Origin: Mycobacterium sp. ACS1612
GTDB taxonomy: Bacteria; Actinomycetota; Actinomycetes; Mycobacteriales; Mycobacteriaceae
DNA length: 44,853 bases
NCBI RefSeq assembly: GCF_001667505.1
Contig: NZ_LZHZ01000020.1
Location: 1-44,853, forward strand
Reading direction: 5' to 3'
The notes beneath the pieces are model-generated. The model was not told the origin of the DNA. It did not search any database and saw only the letters and a list, made by a program, of their open reading frames with translations. Each line of letters opens with the position of its first letter. Position 1 is the stretch's first letter. A program made the position numbers and the translations under genes. Shown one piece after another: positions 37,176 to 44,853 of this stretch.

Positions 37176-38908
37176 TCGCGTGCTCCGGCGCCGAGCGACT
37201 GCGAATCGGCGAATTCGGCGTAGGTGGGGCAGTCCGCCAGCAGCGTCTGGTGCGCGCCTATGCCCACCACCTGACCGTCGTCGATCACGACGATCTGATC
37301 TGCTTCAGCCACTGTCGAAATCCGCTGCGACACAATCACTACCGTCGCATCCGCCGACACCTCGCGCAGCGCGGCGCGAACCCGTGCGTCGGTGTGCACG
37401 TCGAGGGCGGAGAACGCGTCGTCGAACAGGTAGATGGCCGGCCTGCGGATCACCGCCCGCGCGATGGCCAACCGTTGCCGCTGCCCGCCGGAGAAATTGA
37501 TGCCACCCTGCGCGACGGGCATCGCCAGACCCTCGGGGTGGGCGCGGACGAAATCGTCGGCGGCCGCGACCCGCAGCGCCTCCCACATCTCCTCGTCGGT
37601 CGCATGGGCCTTGCCGTAGCGCAGGTTGTCGGCGACGGTGCCGGAGAACAGGTAACCCCGCTGCGGCACCAGCCCGATGGCCGCCCACAACTGTTCAGTG
37701 TCGTAGTCGCGAACGTCGATGCCGTCGACGTACACCGCGCCGTCTGTCACGTCGTAGAGGCGGCAGATCATCGATATCAGAGTGGACTTCCCCGATCCGG
37801 TGGACCCGACGACAGCGGTGGTGACGCCTGCCCCGGCCGTCAGCGAGACACCCCGCAGCACCGGCCGGTCGGCGCGGGCGTAGCTGAATGTCGCATCGTC
37901 AAGCCGAATCTCGCCGTGGATGGTGTCCGGGCGCACCGGGTGCTGCGGACTGACGATGGCGGGTGCGGTGGACAGCACCTCGGTGATGCGTTCCGCGCAT
38001 ACCGACGCCCGCGGCAGCAGCACGAGGAGGAACGTGGCCAGCAGCACCGCCATCAGGATCTGCATGAAGTAGGACAGGAACGCGATCAGGGAGCCCACCT
38101 GCATCTGGCCGGCGTCGATCCGCAACCCGCCGAACCAGATCAGCGCGACACTCGAGATGTTGATCACCAGCGTGGTGACCGGCAGCATCAAGGCCTGCAA
38201 CTTGCCTGCCTCCAGAGCGGAATCCGAGAGGGCCTGGTTCGCGACGCCGAATCGATTCCGCTCGAACGGTTCCCGCGCGAACGCCCGGATCACCCGGATA
38301 CCGGACAGCTGCTCGCGCATCACCCGGTTGATGCCGTCGATCTGACGCTGCACGCGGCGGAAGATCGGCAGCAGCCGGGACACGATCAGATAGTTGGCCA
38401 GGGCCAGCACCGGCACGCTGATCAGCAGCAGCCAGGACAGCCCCGCGTCCTGATGCACCGCCATGAAGATGCCGCCGATCGACATGATCGGCGCAGTGAT
38501 CAGCATGGTGCAGGTCAGCTGGACGAACTGCTGGATCTGCTGGACGTCGTTGGTGGTGCGGGTGAGCAGCGACGGGGCGCCGAAGCGCGCGGTCTCTTCC
38601 GCCGAGAAGCTGGTCACGTGGCCGAACATCGTCGAGCGCAGATCGCGTCCGACGCCCATGCCCGCCCGCGACCCGAAGTAGACCGCGCCGACGGCGCACA
38701 CCACCTGCAGTCCGGTGACGCCCAGCATGACGCCGCCGAGTTCGACGATGCGGCGCAGATCGCCCTGGGCGACCCCGTCGTCGATGATCGCCGCGTTGAC
38801 GGTCGGCAGGTACAGCGAGGCCAGCGTGCTGATCAGCTGGAGCCCGGCGACCGTGGCGAGCAGCGAGCGATACGGACGCGTGTACCGCCGCAGCAACGCC
38901 CAGAGCAT
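37172..38908 (-). CDS. ABC exporter half-transporter (Rv1273c-like), degenerate ATPase site
   Basis: The 578-residue protein is the partner of the downstream exporter: six membrane helices, then an ATPase with Walker [12 protein letters not shown] and a canonical signature FSGGQRQR. Walker B is [12 protein letters not shown], with aspartate where the catalytic glutamate should be, and the H-loop is VSQRIST, with glutamine for histidine. These are the two substitutions that mark the degenerate site of heterodimeric exporters such as TM287/288. The ATG at 38908 ([15 protein letters not shown]) matches my recollection of the Rv1273c start; the longer frame to 38959 is not supported. Confidence 0.9.
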   Translation of the reverse strand: MLWALLRRYTRPYRSLLATVAGLQLISTLASLYLPTVNAAIIDDGVAQGDLRRIVELGGVMLGVTGLQVVCAVGAVYFGSRAGMGVGRDLRSTMFGHVTSFSAEETARFGAPSLLTRTTNDVQQIQQFVQLTCTMLITAPIMSIGGIFMAVHQDAGLSWLLLISVPVLALANYLIVSRLLPIFRRVQRQIDGINRVMREQLSGIRVIRAFAREPFERNRFGVANQALSDSALEAGKLQALMLPVTTLVINISSVALIWFGGLRIDAGQMQVGSLIAFLSYFMQILMAVLLATFLLVLLPRASVCAERITEVLSTAPAIVSPQHPVRPDTIHGEIRLDDATFSYARADRPVLRGVSLTAGAGVTTAVVGSTGSGKSTLISMICRLYDVTDGAVYVDGIDVRDYDTEQLWAAIGLVPQRGYLFSGTVADNLRYGKAHATDEEMWEALRVAAADDFVRAHPEGLAMPVAQGGINFSGGQRQRLAIARAVIRRPAIYLFDDAFSALDVHTDARVRAALREVSADATVVIVSQRISTVAEADQIVVIDDGQVVGIGAHQTLLADCPTYAEFADSQSLGAGARE

Positions 38909-39035
38909 CCCGTTACTGTCGCACACCGTCCCCGCCGAAGTTGTGTTCGGCAGGGCCACCTGAGAATTCGCTAAATCAGCTGGTCAATCGGCATGTCGGT
39001 GGTTGTGGGTTTGGGCTGCCGCTACAGTGCATGGC
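38909..39035. promoter_or_regulatory. Divergent region between ABC exporter and lprB
   Basis: This 127-base gap is the longest readable non-coding stretch in the window apart from the artefact at the start. For lprB, TACAGT (39023-39028) ends seven bases before the GTG at 39036, giving a leaderless start. For the exporter I see no convincing -10. I found no strong inverted repeat here. Confidence 0.45.
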
Positions 39036-39614
39036 GTGACCCCCAGCAAGTGCGCGACCGGCAGGACCCGGTCCGCGAAGGTGCTGGCCGTGGCGGCCGC
39101 GGCCATGATGCCCGTGTTCGCCGCATGCTCGAACGAATCCGGAGGGTCCACGTCGCCAAGCGTCCCGGAGTCGCCGGGGCCGTCCCAGAATGCGTCGCAC
39201 GGGCCGATGTTCCCGGAATGCGGCGGCATCTCCGACCAGACGCTCGCCGAGCAGACCCGCGTCACCGGGCTGGTCAACACGGCGAAGAACTCCGTGGGCT
39301 GCCAGTGGCTGCAGGGCGGCGGCATCCTGGGCCCGCACTTCTCGTTCACCTGGTACCGGGGCAGCCCGATCGGACGTGAGCGCAAGACGGAGGAACTTTC
39401 GCGGGCCAGCGTGGAGGACATCAACATCGAGGGCCACAGCGGTTTCATCGCCGTGGGCGAGGACCCCGCGCTCGGCAACAACCTGTGTGAGATCGGCATC
39501 CAATTCTCCGACGACTTCATCGAGTGGTCGATCAGCTTCTCCCAGCAGCCGTTCCCGGACCCCTGCGACGTGGCCAAGGAACTGACCCGCCAATCGATTG
39601 TGAACGCGAAATGA
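39036..39614 (+). CDS. lprB: Lipoprotein LprB
   Basis: The 192-residue protein has a lipoprotein signal with lipobox VFAACS near residue 30, preceded by a basic start (KCATGRTRSAK) and a hydrophobic run. The mature part begins with a Ser/Pro linker and then a DUF3558-type domain (FPECGGISDQTLAEQT, VGCQWLQGGG, and the late PFPDPCDVAKELT with paired cysteines). It should sit on the outer face of the membrane. Position and sequence match Rv1274, and lprC follows with a four-base ATGA overlap. Function is unknown; the conserved neighbourhood next to the ABC exporter hints at a shared envelope role. The GTG start is supported by the -10 spacing. Confidence 0.88.
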   Translation: MTPSKCATGRTRSAKVLAVAAAAMMPVFAACSNESGGSTSPSVPESPGPSQNASHGPMFPECGGISDQTLAEQTRVTGLVNTAKNSVGCQWLQGGGILGPHFSFTWYRGSPIGRERKTEELSRASVEDINIEGHSGFIAVGEDPALGNNLCEIGIQFSDDFIEWSISFSQQPFPDPCDVAKELTRQSIVNAK

Positions 39615-40171
39615 GCCGGACTTTGCACCGCCGTCGGGCGCTGGCCGGGCTGGTCGCCGTCGTGTCCGTGCTGACGTTGCTGACCGGGTGCACCAAGACC
39701 GTCGAGGGCACCGCGGCCAAGTCCGGTGCCGGCGACGTGCCCCGCAACGACGACTCTGCCAAGCAGTACCCCAACCTGTTGAAGGAATGCGAGGTGCTGA
39801 CCGAGGACATCCTCGCCAAGACGGTCGGCGCCGACCCGCTCGACATCCAGAGCACGTTCGTCGGCGCCGTGTGTCGCTGGCAGGCCGCCAACCCGGCAGG
39901 CCTGATCGACATCACCCGGTTCTGGTACGAGCAGGGCAGCCTCGACAACGAGAAGAAGGTCGCCCAGAGCCTGAACTACCAGATCGAGAACCGGTCGATC
40001 GCGGGCGTCCCGTCCATCGTGATGAAGCCCAACGATCCCAACGGCTCGTGCGGCGTGGCCAGCGACGCGGGCGGTGTCGTGGGGTGGTGGATCAACCCGC
40101 AGACGCCCGGCATCGACGCGTGCGGAATGGCGATCAAGCTAATGGAGTTGACGCTGGCCACCAGCAGCTAG
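39611..40171 (+). CDS. lprC: Lipoprotein LprC (DUF3558)
   Basis: The 186-residue lipoprotein has signal sequence RALAGLVAVVSVLTLLTGC (lipobox LTGC) and a DUF3558 domain (LLKECEVLTEDILAKTVGADP, CRWQAANPAGLIDITRFWY, and final CGMAIKLMELTLA). It is the counterpart of Rv1275. It overlaps lprB, with which it shares the fold, so the pair probably arose by duplication and is co-expressed. Function is unknown. Confidence 0.9.
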   Translation: MSRTLHRRRALAGLVAVVSVLTLLTGCTKTVEGTAAKSGAGDVPRNDDSAKQYPNLLKECEVLTEDILAKTVGADPLDIQSTFVGAVCRWQAANPAGLIDITRFWYEQGSLDNEKKVAQSLNYQIENRSIAGVPSIVMKPNDPNGSCGVASDAGGVVGWWINPQTPGIDACGMAIKLMELTLATSS

Positions 40172-40186
40172 CGGGCTGGCTCTCCT

Positions 40187-40243
40187 CGAAATGCACGTTT
40201 TGTCTGGCGGCACTCGCAGTTCTGCGCCAAAACGTGCATTTCG
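40187..40243. repeat. Long perfect inverted repeat with nested hairpin between convergent genes
   Basis: CGAAATGCACGTTTTG (40187-40202) is repeated as its exact reverse complement CAAAACGTGCATTTCG (40228-40243). The 25-base loop holds a second perfect hairpin, CGCAG-TT-CTGCG (40215-40226), one base from the right arm. It lies between the lprC stop and the stop of the convergent phosphatase gene, where a two-way terminator is expected. The size, the moderate GC of the arms and the nesting also fit a dispersed intergenic repeat unit. Confidence 0.8.
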
Positions 40244-40255
40244 GCGACGGAACCG

Positions 40256-40762
40256 TCACCGGGCCACGTGGAAACCGACCAGGGTGGCGCTGTTCAGCGT
40301 CAGCCGGTCCCACGGTTCGGCGGTGCGCAGCACGGCGATCGCTGACGTCGGGAACTTCGTCGAAATGCGCTCGGCCGCGGCGCTATTGTCGCCGTCGGTG
40401 GTGGCGAGCCCGAGCGACAGCGATGACATCGTCGGCTCGTGGCCGATCACCAGCAGCGTTTCGACTGCCGGATCGACCCGGTTGATCTCGTCGATGACCG
40501 CGCCGGGCGTCGCGTCGTAAAGCCGGTCGACGTACTGCACGGGCGCGTCGATACGGGTGCGGGCCAGTGTCTGGCGAGTGCGGGTGGCTGTCGAGCAGAG
40601 CACCGCGTCCACTGCGGGCGCATGGGCGCGCAACCAGTCGCCTGCGAGCGTGGCCTCGCGCTCGCCGCGCGGGGCCAGCGGCCGCTCGTGGTCGGCCACG
40701 CCCGGCGGATAGTCCGATTTGGCGTGCCGAAGCAGCAGCAGCGTGCGATACCGGTCGGTCAC
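40256..40762 (-). CDS. SixA-type histidine phosphatase (Rv1276c-like)
   Basis: The 168-residue protein belongs to the histidine phosphatase (RHG) superfamily, SixA branch. The catalytic RHAKSDYP lies near residue 14, RPLAPRGEREA and STATRTRQT carry the supporting arginines, and IGHEPTM near 112 has the second catalytic histidine. SixA removes phosphate from phosphohistidine in signalling or PTS proteins; the target here is unknown. The GTG at 40762 is preferred because GGTGGA lies just upstream; a GTG three codons earlier is possible. It stands between the lpr genes and the SbcCD-like pair, as in M. tuberculosis. Confidence 0.87.
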   Translation of the reverse strand: MTDRYRTLLLLRHAKSDYPPGVADHERPLAPRGEREATLAGDWLRAHAPAVDAVLCSTATRTRQTLARTRIDAPVQYVDRLYDATPGAVIDEINRVDPAVETLLVIGHEPTMSSLSLGLATTDGDNSAAAERISTKFPTSAIAVLRTAEPWDRLTLNSATLVGFHVAR

Positions 40763-40960
40763 GGTGTCCACCGTAAGCCCCCGCACACCCGCCGACGCTA
40801 CGGTTTCTGATGCATTTCGCGCTTGTTCTCATCACAAACCGTAGGCTCGGCGCCCCGCCCAATTGCCGTCGGACCTGCCGACCGAGGTCCGCCGACTTGT
40901 CGGCGCCCGGACCTACACTCGCGATGCCGAACAGATACGGGACAACTGAAGGGAGCCGAG

Positions 40961-42142
40961 ATGCGATTCGTGCACACCGCCGACTGGCAGCTCGGCATGA
41001 CCCGGTACTTCCTCAACGGTGAGGCGCAGCCGCGGTATTCGGCCGCCCGCCGCGACGTCGTGGCGGGCATCGGGCCGCTGGCTGTCGACGCAGGCGCTGA
41101 ATTCGTGGTCGTCGCGGGCGATGTGTTCGAAGACAATCAGCTCGCGCCACGTGACGTCAGCCAGTCGCTGGAAGCCATGCGCGCCATAGGAATTCCGGTG
41201 TTTCTGCTGCCGGGCAACCACGACCCGCTCGACGCGGCGTCGGTGTACACCAGCGCGCTGTTCACCGCGGAATGCCCGGACAACGTCACGGTTCTCGACC
41301 GCGCGGGTGTTCATCAGGTGCGCCCCGGCCTGCAGATCGTCGCGGCGCCGTGGCGCTCGAAGAAACCGACCACCGACCTGGTGGCAGAGGTGCTCGACGG
41401 CCTCGAGGCCGACGGCATCACCCGAATTGTGTTGGGGCACGGCGGTATCGATATGTTCGAACCCGACAAGGACAAGCCGTCGCTGATTCGGCTCGCTGCG
41501 TTGGAGGCCGCCATCGACCGCGGTGCCGTGCACTACGTCGCCCTGGGGGACAAGCATTCTTGCACCGAGGTCGGCGCTACCGGCCGCATCTGGTATTCCG
41601 GCTCACCGGAAGTCACCAACTACGACGACATCGAACCCGATCCCGGGCACGTGTTGATCGTCGACATCGACGAGGACCATCCGCAGCGGCCGGTGCGGGT
41701 CGACGCCCGCCGCGTCGGTCGTTGGCGCTTCGTCACGCTGCGTCGCACGGTGGACAGCAGCCGCGACATCGCCGACCTCGACATCAACCTCGACCTGATG
41801 CCGGACAAGGAGCGCACGGTCGTGCGGCACGGGCTGAGCGGGTCACTGACCGTCACCGACAAGGCCGCGCTCGACGCGTGCTTGGACAAGTACGCCAGGC
41901 TGTTCGCCGCGCTGGTGCCGTGGGACAAGGAAACCGACGTCGCGGTGATCCCCGCCGACGGAGAGTTCGACGACCTCGGTATCGGCGGGTTCGCCGCCGC
42001 CGCCGTTGATGAACTGGTGAACGCCGCACGGTCCGACGGTGAGGACGCCGACGACGCCCGTGCCGCGCTGGCGCTGCTGCTGCGGCTGGCCGATCGAGGG
42101 GTCGATGAGCCGCTTGCGCGAAGAGCAAGGGGCATCGCATGA
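40961..42142 (+). CDS. SbcD/Mre11-like metallophosphoesterase (Rv1277-like)
   Basis: The 393-residue nuclease-like protein has the calcineurin-type phosphoesterase motifs in order: HTADWQLG (motif I, D-x-H variant with Trp-Gln), VVAGDVFEDNQ (GDxxD-like), LPGNHDP, GHGGIDMF, and LGDKHSCT. The motif I aspartate and histidine are spaced differently from Mre11 (D-x-Q instead of D-x-H), so metal binding at site 1 may be modified. With the next gene it should form an Mre11-Rad50-like complex acting on DNA ends. AAGGGAG (40949-40955) precedes the ATG at 40961. The stop overlaps the next start (ATGA). Confidence 0.88.
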   Translation: MRFVHTADWQLGMTRYFLNGEAQPRYSAARRDVVAGIGPLAVDAGAEFVVVAGDVFEDNQLAPRDVSQSLEAMRAIGIPVFLLPGNHDPLDAASVYTSALFTAECPDNVTVLDRAGVHQVRPGLQIVAAPWRSKKPTTDLVAEVLDGLEADGITRIVLGHGGIDMFEPDKDKPSLIRLAALEAAIDRGAVHYVALGDKHSCTEVGATGRIWYSGSPEVTNYDDIEPDPGHVLIVDIDEDHPQRPVRVDARRVGRWRFVTLRRTVDSSRDIADLDINLDLMPDKERTVVRHGLSGSLTVTDKAALDACLDKYARLFAALVPWDKETDVAVIPADGEFDDLGIGGFAAAAVDELVNAARSDGEDADDARAALALLLRLADRGVDEPLARRARGIA

Positions 42143-44763
42143 AGTTGCACCGTCTCGTGCTGACCAACTACCGCGGCGTCACCCACCGCGAGATCGAGTT
42201 CCCCGACCGCGGTGTGGTTGTGGTCAGCGGGGCCAACGAGATCGGCAAGTCGTCGATGATCGAGGCGCTCGACCTGCTGGTGCATTCCAAGGACCGGTCG
42301 AACAAGAAGGACGTCAAGCAGGTCAAGCCGACGCACGCCGATGTCGGCGCGGAGATCACGGCCGAGATCTCCACCGGCGCTTACCGATTCGTGTACCGCA
42401 AACGCTTCCACAAGCGCCCTGAAACCGAGCTGACGGTGCTGGCGCCGCGGCGCGAGCAGCTGACCGGTGACGAGGCGCACGAGCGGGTGTTGGCGATGCT
42501 GCACGAGACCGTCGACATGGACCTGTGGCAAGCGCAGCGGGTGCTGCAGTCGACGTCCACCGAGTCGGTGGATCTGTCGGGGTGCGATGCACTGTCGCGG
42601 GCGCTGGATGTGGCTGCGGGTGAGGCGGTTACGCTGTCGGGCGCCGAGCCGCTGCTGGTGGACCGCATTGACACCGAATACCTGCGCTATTACACGCCGA
42701 CCGGCAGGCCCACCGGCGAATGGGCCGCCGCCGTGAAGCGGTTGCAGGCCGCCGAGGGCGAGGTGGCGCGCTGCGCGGCCGCCGTGGCCGAGGTCGACGA
42801 CGCGGTGCACAGGCACGCCGCGCTGACTGACGACCTGTCGCGGCTCGCCGACGAACGGGCCAATGCCGCGAAACGGCTCATCGAAGCCCGGGCCGTAGCC
42901 GACGCCGTCGCGGCGTTGACCCAACAACTGAAGCACGCGGAGGTGGTCGCGGCGGCGGCCGACGCCACTCACGCCGCGTCGGTTGCGGCGCTGACCGAGC
43001 GGCGCAGGTTGCGTGCCGACATCGAGCAGCGTTCCGTCGCGATCGCTGAATTGGTGGCTGCGGGGGCCGAAACCCGCGAGGAGCTAGCCACCGCGACCGA
43101 GGTGCAGGAGGCGGCGCGGATCGCGGCGGAGCAGGCGCGCGCCGCGGTCGAGGCGTCGCAGGGCCGGGTCGACGGCGCCCGCCGCGTGGTCGAGCGAACG
43201 GCCGACCGCGAGCGGGCCAATCGGCTGGAGGCCCGGCTCGCCAAGCTCGATGCGGCACAACGGGAACTCGGTCGGGTGCAGCGCGAGTTGGCGGGCATCA
43301 CGTTGACCGACGACACCATGCAGGCGATCGAAGCGGCGGCCATCGCCGTCGAGCGAGCGGCGGGTCTGGCCGAGCTGGCGTCCGCTCACGTAGACCTGGT
43401 CGCGGTCACCGATGTCGAATTGCGCGTCGACGGTGAGACGGTCGCGATCGCAGCCGGTGATGCATGGGCGGCGAGTGTCGGCTCGCCGACTGAGTTCGAG
43501 CTGCCCGGTGTGCTGCGTGCACGGGTGGTGCCCGGTACACCCGCGTCGGACTCACAAGCCAAACTCGAAGCGGCGCAAGAGGTTCTGACCGCAGCGTTGG
43601 TCGAGGCGCAGGTCGAAGATGTCGCGCAAGCGCGACTGCTCAACGATCGGCGTCGCGCGCTGACTGCATCGCGTGATCAGTTACGTGCGACGTACGAGGC
43701 GCTGCTCGGCGACGACGCCGTCGACCAATTACGAAGCAAGCTCAGCGAATTGCGTGATGGTGAGCCGACAGAGCCCGGCCTGTGGGACGAGGGAGATCCG
43801 GCGGCGGCGCGTGCCGAACTCGACGCCGCGGTGACGGCGCACAAGCAGGCGGTGGCGGACTGCGAGACGCATCGCAAGGTCGCCGAGGTCGCGGCGAAGA
43901 AGCTGGGGGAGCGAACGTCAGCCGCCGATGTGGCTCGCGAGAAGCTGGCCGCCGCGCAGGCGGAGCTGACCAACGCGCAAGAGCGATTGATTCAGCAGCG
44001 TTCCGTCGTCGGCGATGACGATCTTGCAGTGAAGGCGGAGGCCGACGGCGAGCAGGCGCGGCGCACCGCCGCACTTGTCGCGCAACTGGGCGCCGAGTTG
44101 GCGCAGCGAGCGCCGGACGCGGTGAGCGCCGCACTCAACGATGCGACGCGGGGGGCCGACGCGTTGAACAACCGTCACCAGGAGGCGTCCGACGCGCTGC
44201 GCGAGGTGACGGCGCAACTGAAGGTCTACGGCACCGAGGGCCGCAGAGGTCAACTCGATGCCGCGCAGACGGAACGGGAGCGCGCCGAGGCGGACTATCT
44301 GCGCATGCATCGCCGCGCTCGGGCCGCGCAGTTGTTGCGCTCGGTGATGGCGCGGCACCGGGACGCCACTCGGCAGCGCTATGTCGACCCGTTCCGCAAT
44401 CAGGTGGAACGGTTGGGCCGCATCGTCTTTGGCGACAGCTTCGAGGTGGAGATCGACAGCGCGCTGCGGATCTGCAGCCGGACTCTGGCCGGCCGCACGG
44501 TGCCGTATGAGTCGTTGTCGGGCGGGGCCAAGGAACAGATGGGCATCGTCGCACGGTTGGCCGGTGCGGTGCTGGTGGCCAAGGAGGACAGTGTCCCGGT
44601 CGTCATCGACGACGCGCTCGGCTTCACAGATGCGGATCGGCTGACCAAGATGGGCGCGGTGTTCGACGCCGTCGGCGGTGATGGTCAGGTGATCGTGTTG
44701 ACGTGCAGCCCGGAGCGCTACGCCAGCGTGACGGAAGCCCACCACATCGAATTGACGGCTTAA
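42139..44763 (+). CDS. SbcC/Rad50-like AAA ATPase with coiled coils (Rv1278-like)
   Basis: The 874-residue protein has split ATPase halves. Walker A (SGANEIGKSSMIEAL) is near residue 30; the signature SLSGGAKEQ is near 793 and Walker B VPVVIDDALGF near 820. Two long Ala/Glu/Arg-rich coiled coils (about 190-400 and 500-760) flank a small beta-rich segment (about 415-475, DVELRVDGETVAIA). The CxxC zinc hook of Rad50 is missing at the coil tip, so the protein resembles the YhaN-like group more than true SbcC. Walker B has D-D instead of D-E. With the SbcD-like partner it probably acts on damaged DNA ends; that is inference from the family. The start overlaps the upstream stop. Confidence 0.87.
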   Translation: MKLHRLVLTNYRGVTHREIEFPDRGVVVVSGANEIGKSSMIEALDLLVHSKDRSNKKDVKQVKPTHADVGAEITAEISTGAYRFVYRKRFHKRPETELTVLAPRREQLTGDEAHERVLAMLHETVDMDLWQAQRVLQSTSTESVDLSGCDALSRALDVAAGEAVTLSGAEPLLVDRIDTEYLRYYTPTGRPTGEWAAAVKRLQAAEGEVARCAAAVAEVDDAVHRHAALTDDLSRLADERANAAKRLIEARAVADAVAALTQQLKHAEVVAAAADATHAASVAALTERRRLRADIEQRSVAIAELVAAGAETREELATATEVQEAARIAAEQARAAVEASQGRVDGARRVVERTADRERANRLEARLAKLDAAQRELGRVQRELAGITLTDDTMQAIEAAAIAVERAAGLAELASAHVDLVAVTDVELRVDGETVAIAAGDAWAASVGSPTEFELPGVLRARVVPGTPASDSQAKLEAAQEVLTAALVEAQVEDVAQARLLNDRRRALTASRDQLRATYEALLGDDAVDQLRSKLSELRDGEPTEPGLWDEGDPAAARAELDAAVTAHKQAVADCETHRKVAEVAAKKLGERTSAADVAREKLAAAQAELTNAQERLIQQRSVVGDDDLAVKAEADGEQARRTAALVAQLGAELAQRAPDAVSAALNDATRGADALNNRHQEASDALREVTAQLKVYGTEGRRGQLDAAQTERERAEADYLRMHRRARAAQLLRSVMARHRDATRQRYVDPFRNQVERLGRIVFGDSFEVEIDSALRICSRTLAGRTVPYESLSGGAKEQMGIVARLAGAVLVAKEDSVPVVIDDALGFTDADRLTKMGAVFDAVGGDGQVIVLTCSPERYASVTEAHHIELTA

Positions 44764-44765
44764 TC

Positions 44766-44786
44766 GCGCGAGGGTCCTGCTCGCGC
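44766..44786 (+). terminator. Stem-loop terminator after the SbcC-like gene
   Basis: GCGCGAG (44766-44772) and CTCGCGC (44780-44786) pair perfectly around a 7-base loop, three bases after the stop codon. No T run follows. The remaining bases to the window end (44787-44853) contain no gene start I can support. Confidence 0.6.
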
Positions 44787-44853
44787 TGATATAGGTCGAT
44801 AGTCCTTCACAAACGCCTCCGGGGGTGTCAGGAAGGGATTGTCAGTAGTTCCC

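Noticed and set aside
42900..44140. Large minus-strand frames opposite the SbcC-like gene
   Set aside because: They are Ala/Arg/Ser-rich reverse frames of a high-GC coiled-coil gene with no motifs and no promoter.

Overview
The window is high-GC actinobacterial chromosome, and gene content plus order point to a Mycobacterium or Mycolicibacterium species. From memory, and not computed here, the order follows M. tuberculosis Rv1255c-Rv1264 on the left (TetR, CYP130, FAD oxidoreductase, Tap, UdgB, Ddn-like, HIT, AmiB2, Rv1264 cyclase) and Rv1272c-Rv1278 on the right (two ABC exporters, LprB, LprC, SixA-like phosphatase, SbcD/SbcC-like pair). Species-specific genes sit between and inside these two blocks. 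Coding density is very high: convergent genes overlap or abut at their stops, and many genes appear to be leaderless, with a TANNNT-like -10 element 6-7 bases before the start codon.

Bases 1-257 are mostly long G and C runs that look like assembly or base-calling failure, and they truncate a GntR/FCD regulator. Bases 605-3851 hold the TetR-cyp130 pair behind a dyad-bearing promoter and a GlcD-like flavin oxidase. Bases 3924-9686 are an insertion relative to M. tuberculosis: a zinc-ribbon/class III cyclase/AAA/TPR protein facing a LuxR-type ATPase regulator. Bases 9741-17297 return to the conserved block (tap efflux pump, udgB, a luciferase-like oxidoreductase, a stand-alone Clp N-domain, F420-type reductase, HIT and VOC proteins, AraC regulator, amidase). 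A second copy of the cyclase/ATPase family (17294-20419), a deoxyinosine-type DNA glycosylase and the Rv1264-type pH-sensing adenylyl cyclase follow.

Bases 22237-24874 carry a glycopeptide-type glycosyltransferase and a 13E12-family HNH protein with a perfect mycobacterial SOS box at its start. Bases 24875-28390 are a copper island: copA, a frameshifted membrane-anchored protein and copZ on one strand, a DUF305 lipoprotein on the other, and a RicR-type palindrome inside the shared promoter. Bases 28410-33077 hold an acyl-CoA synthetase, dtd, an AIM24 protein, a small membrane protein, a divergent MerR/methyltransferase pair in which both genes are broken, and an uncharacterised actinobacterial protein preceded by three tandem octamers. 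A molybdopterin oxidoreductase (33074-35254) precedes the second conserved block.

Themes are signalling (three class III cyclase genes within 18 kb, two with a degenerate active site), DNA maintenance (two uracil-glycosylase-superfamily enzymes, an SOS-linked HNH gene, an SbcCD-like pair), drug and lipid export, and copper handling. I found no rRNA, tRNA, CRISPR array or clear insertion sequence.
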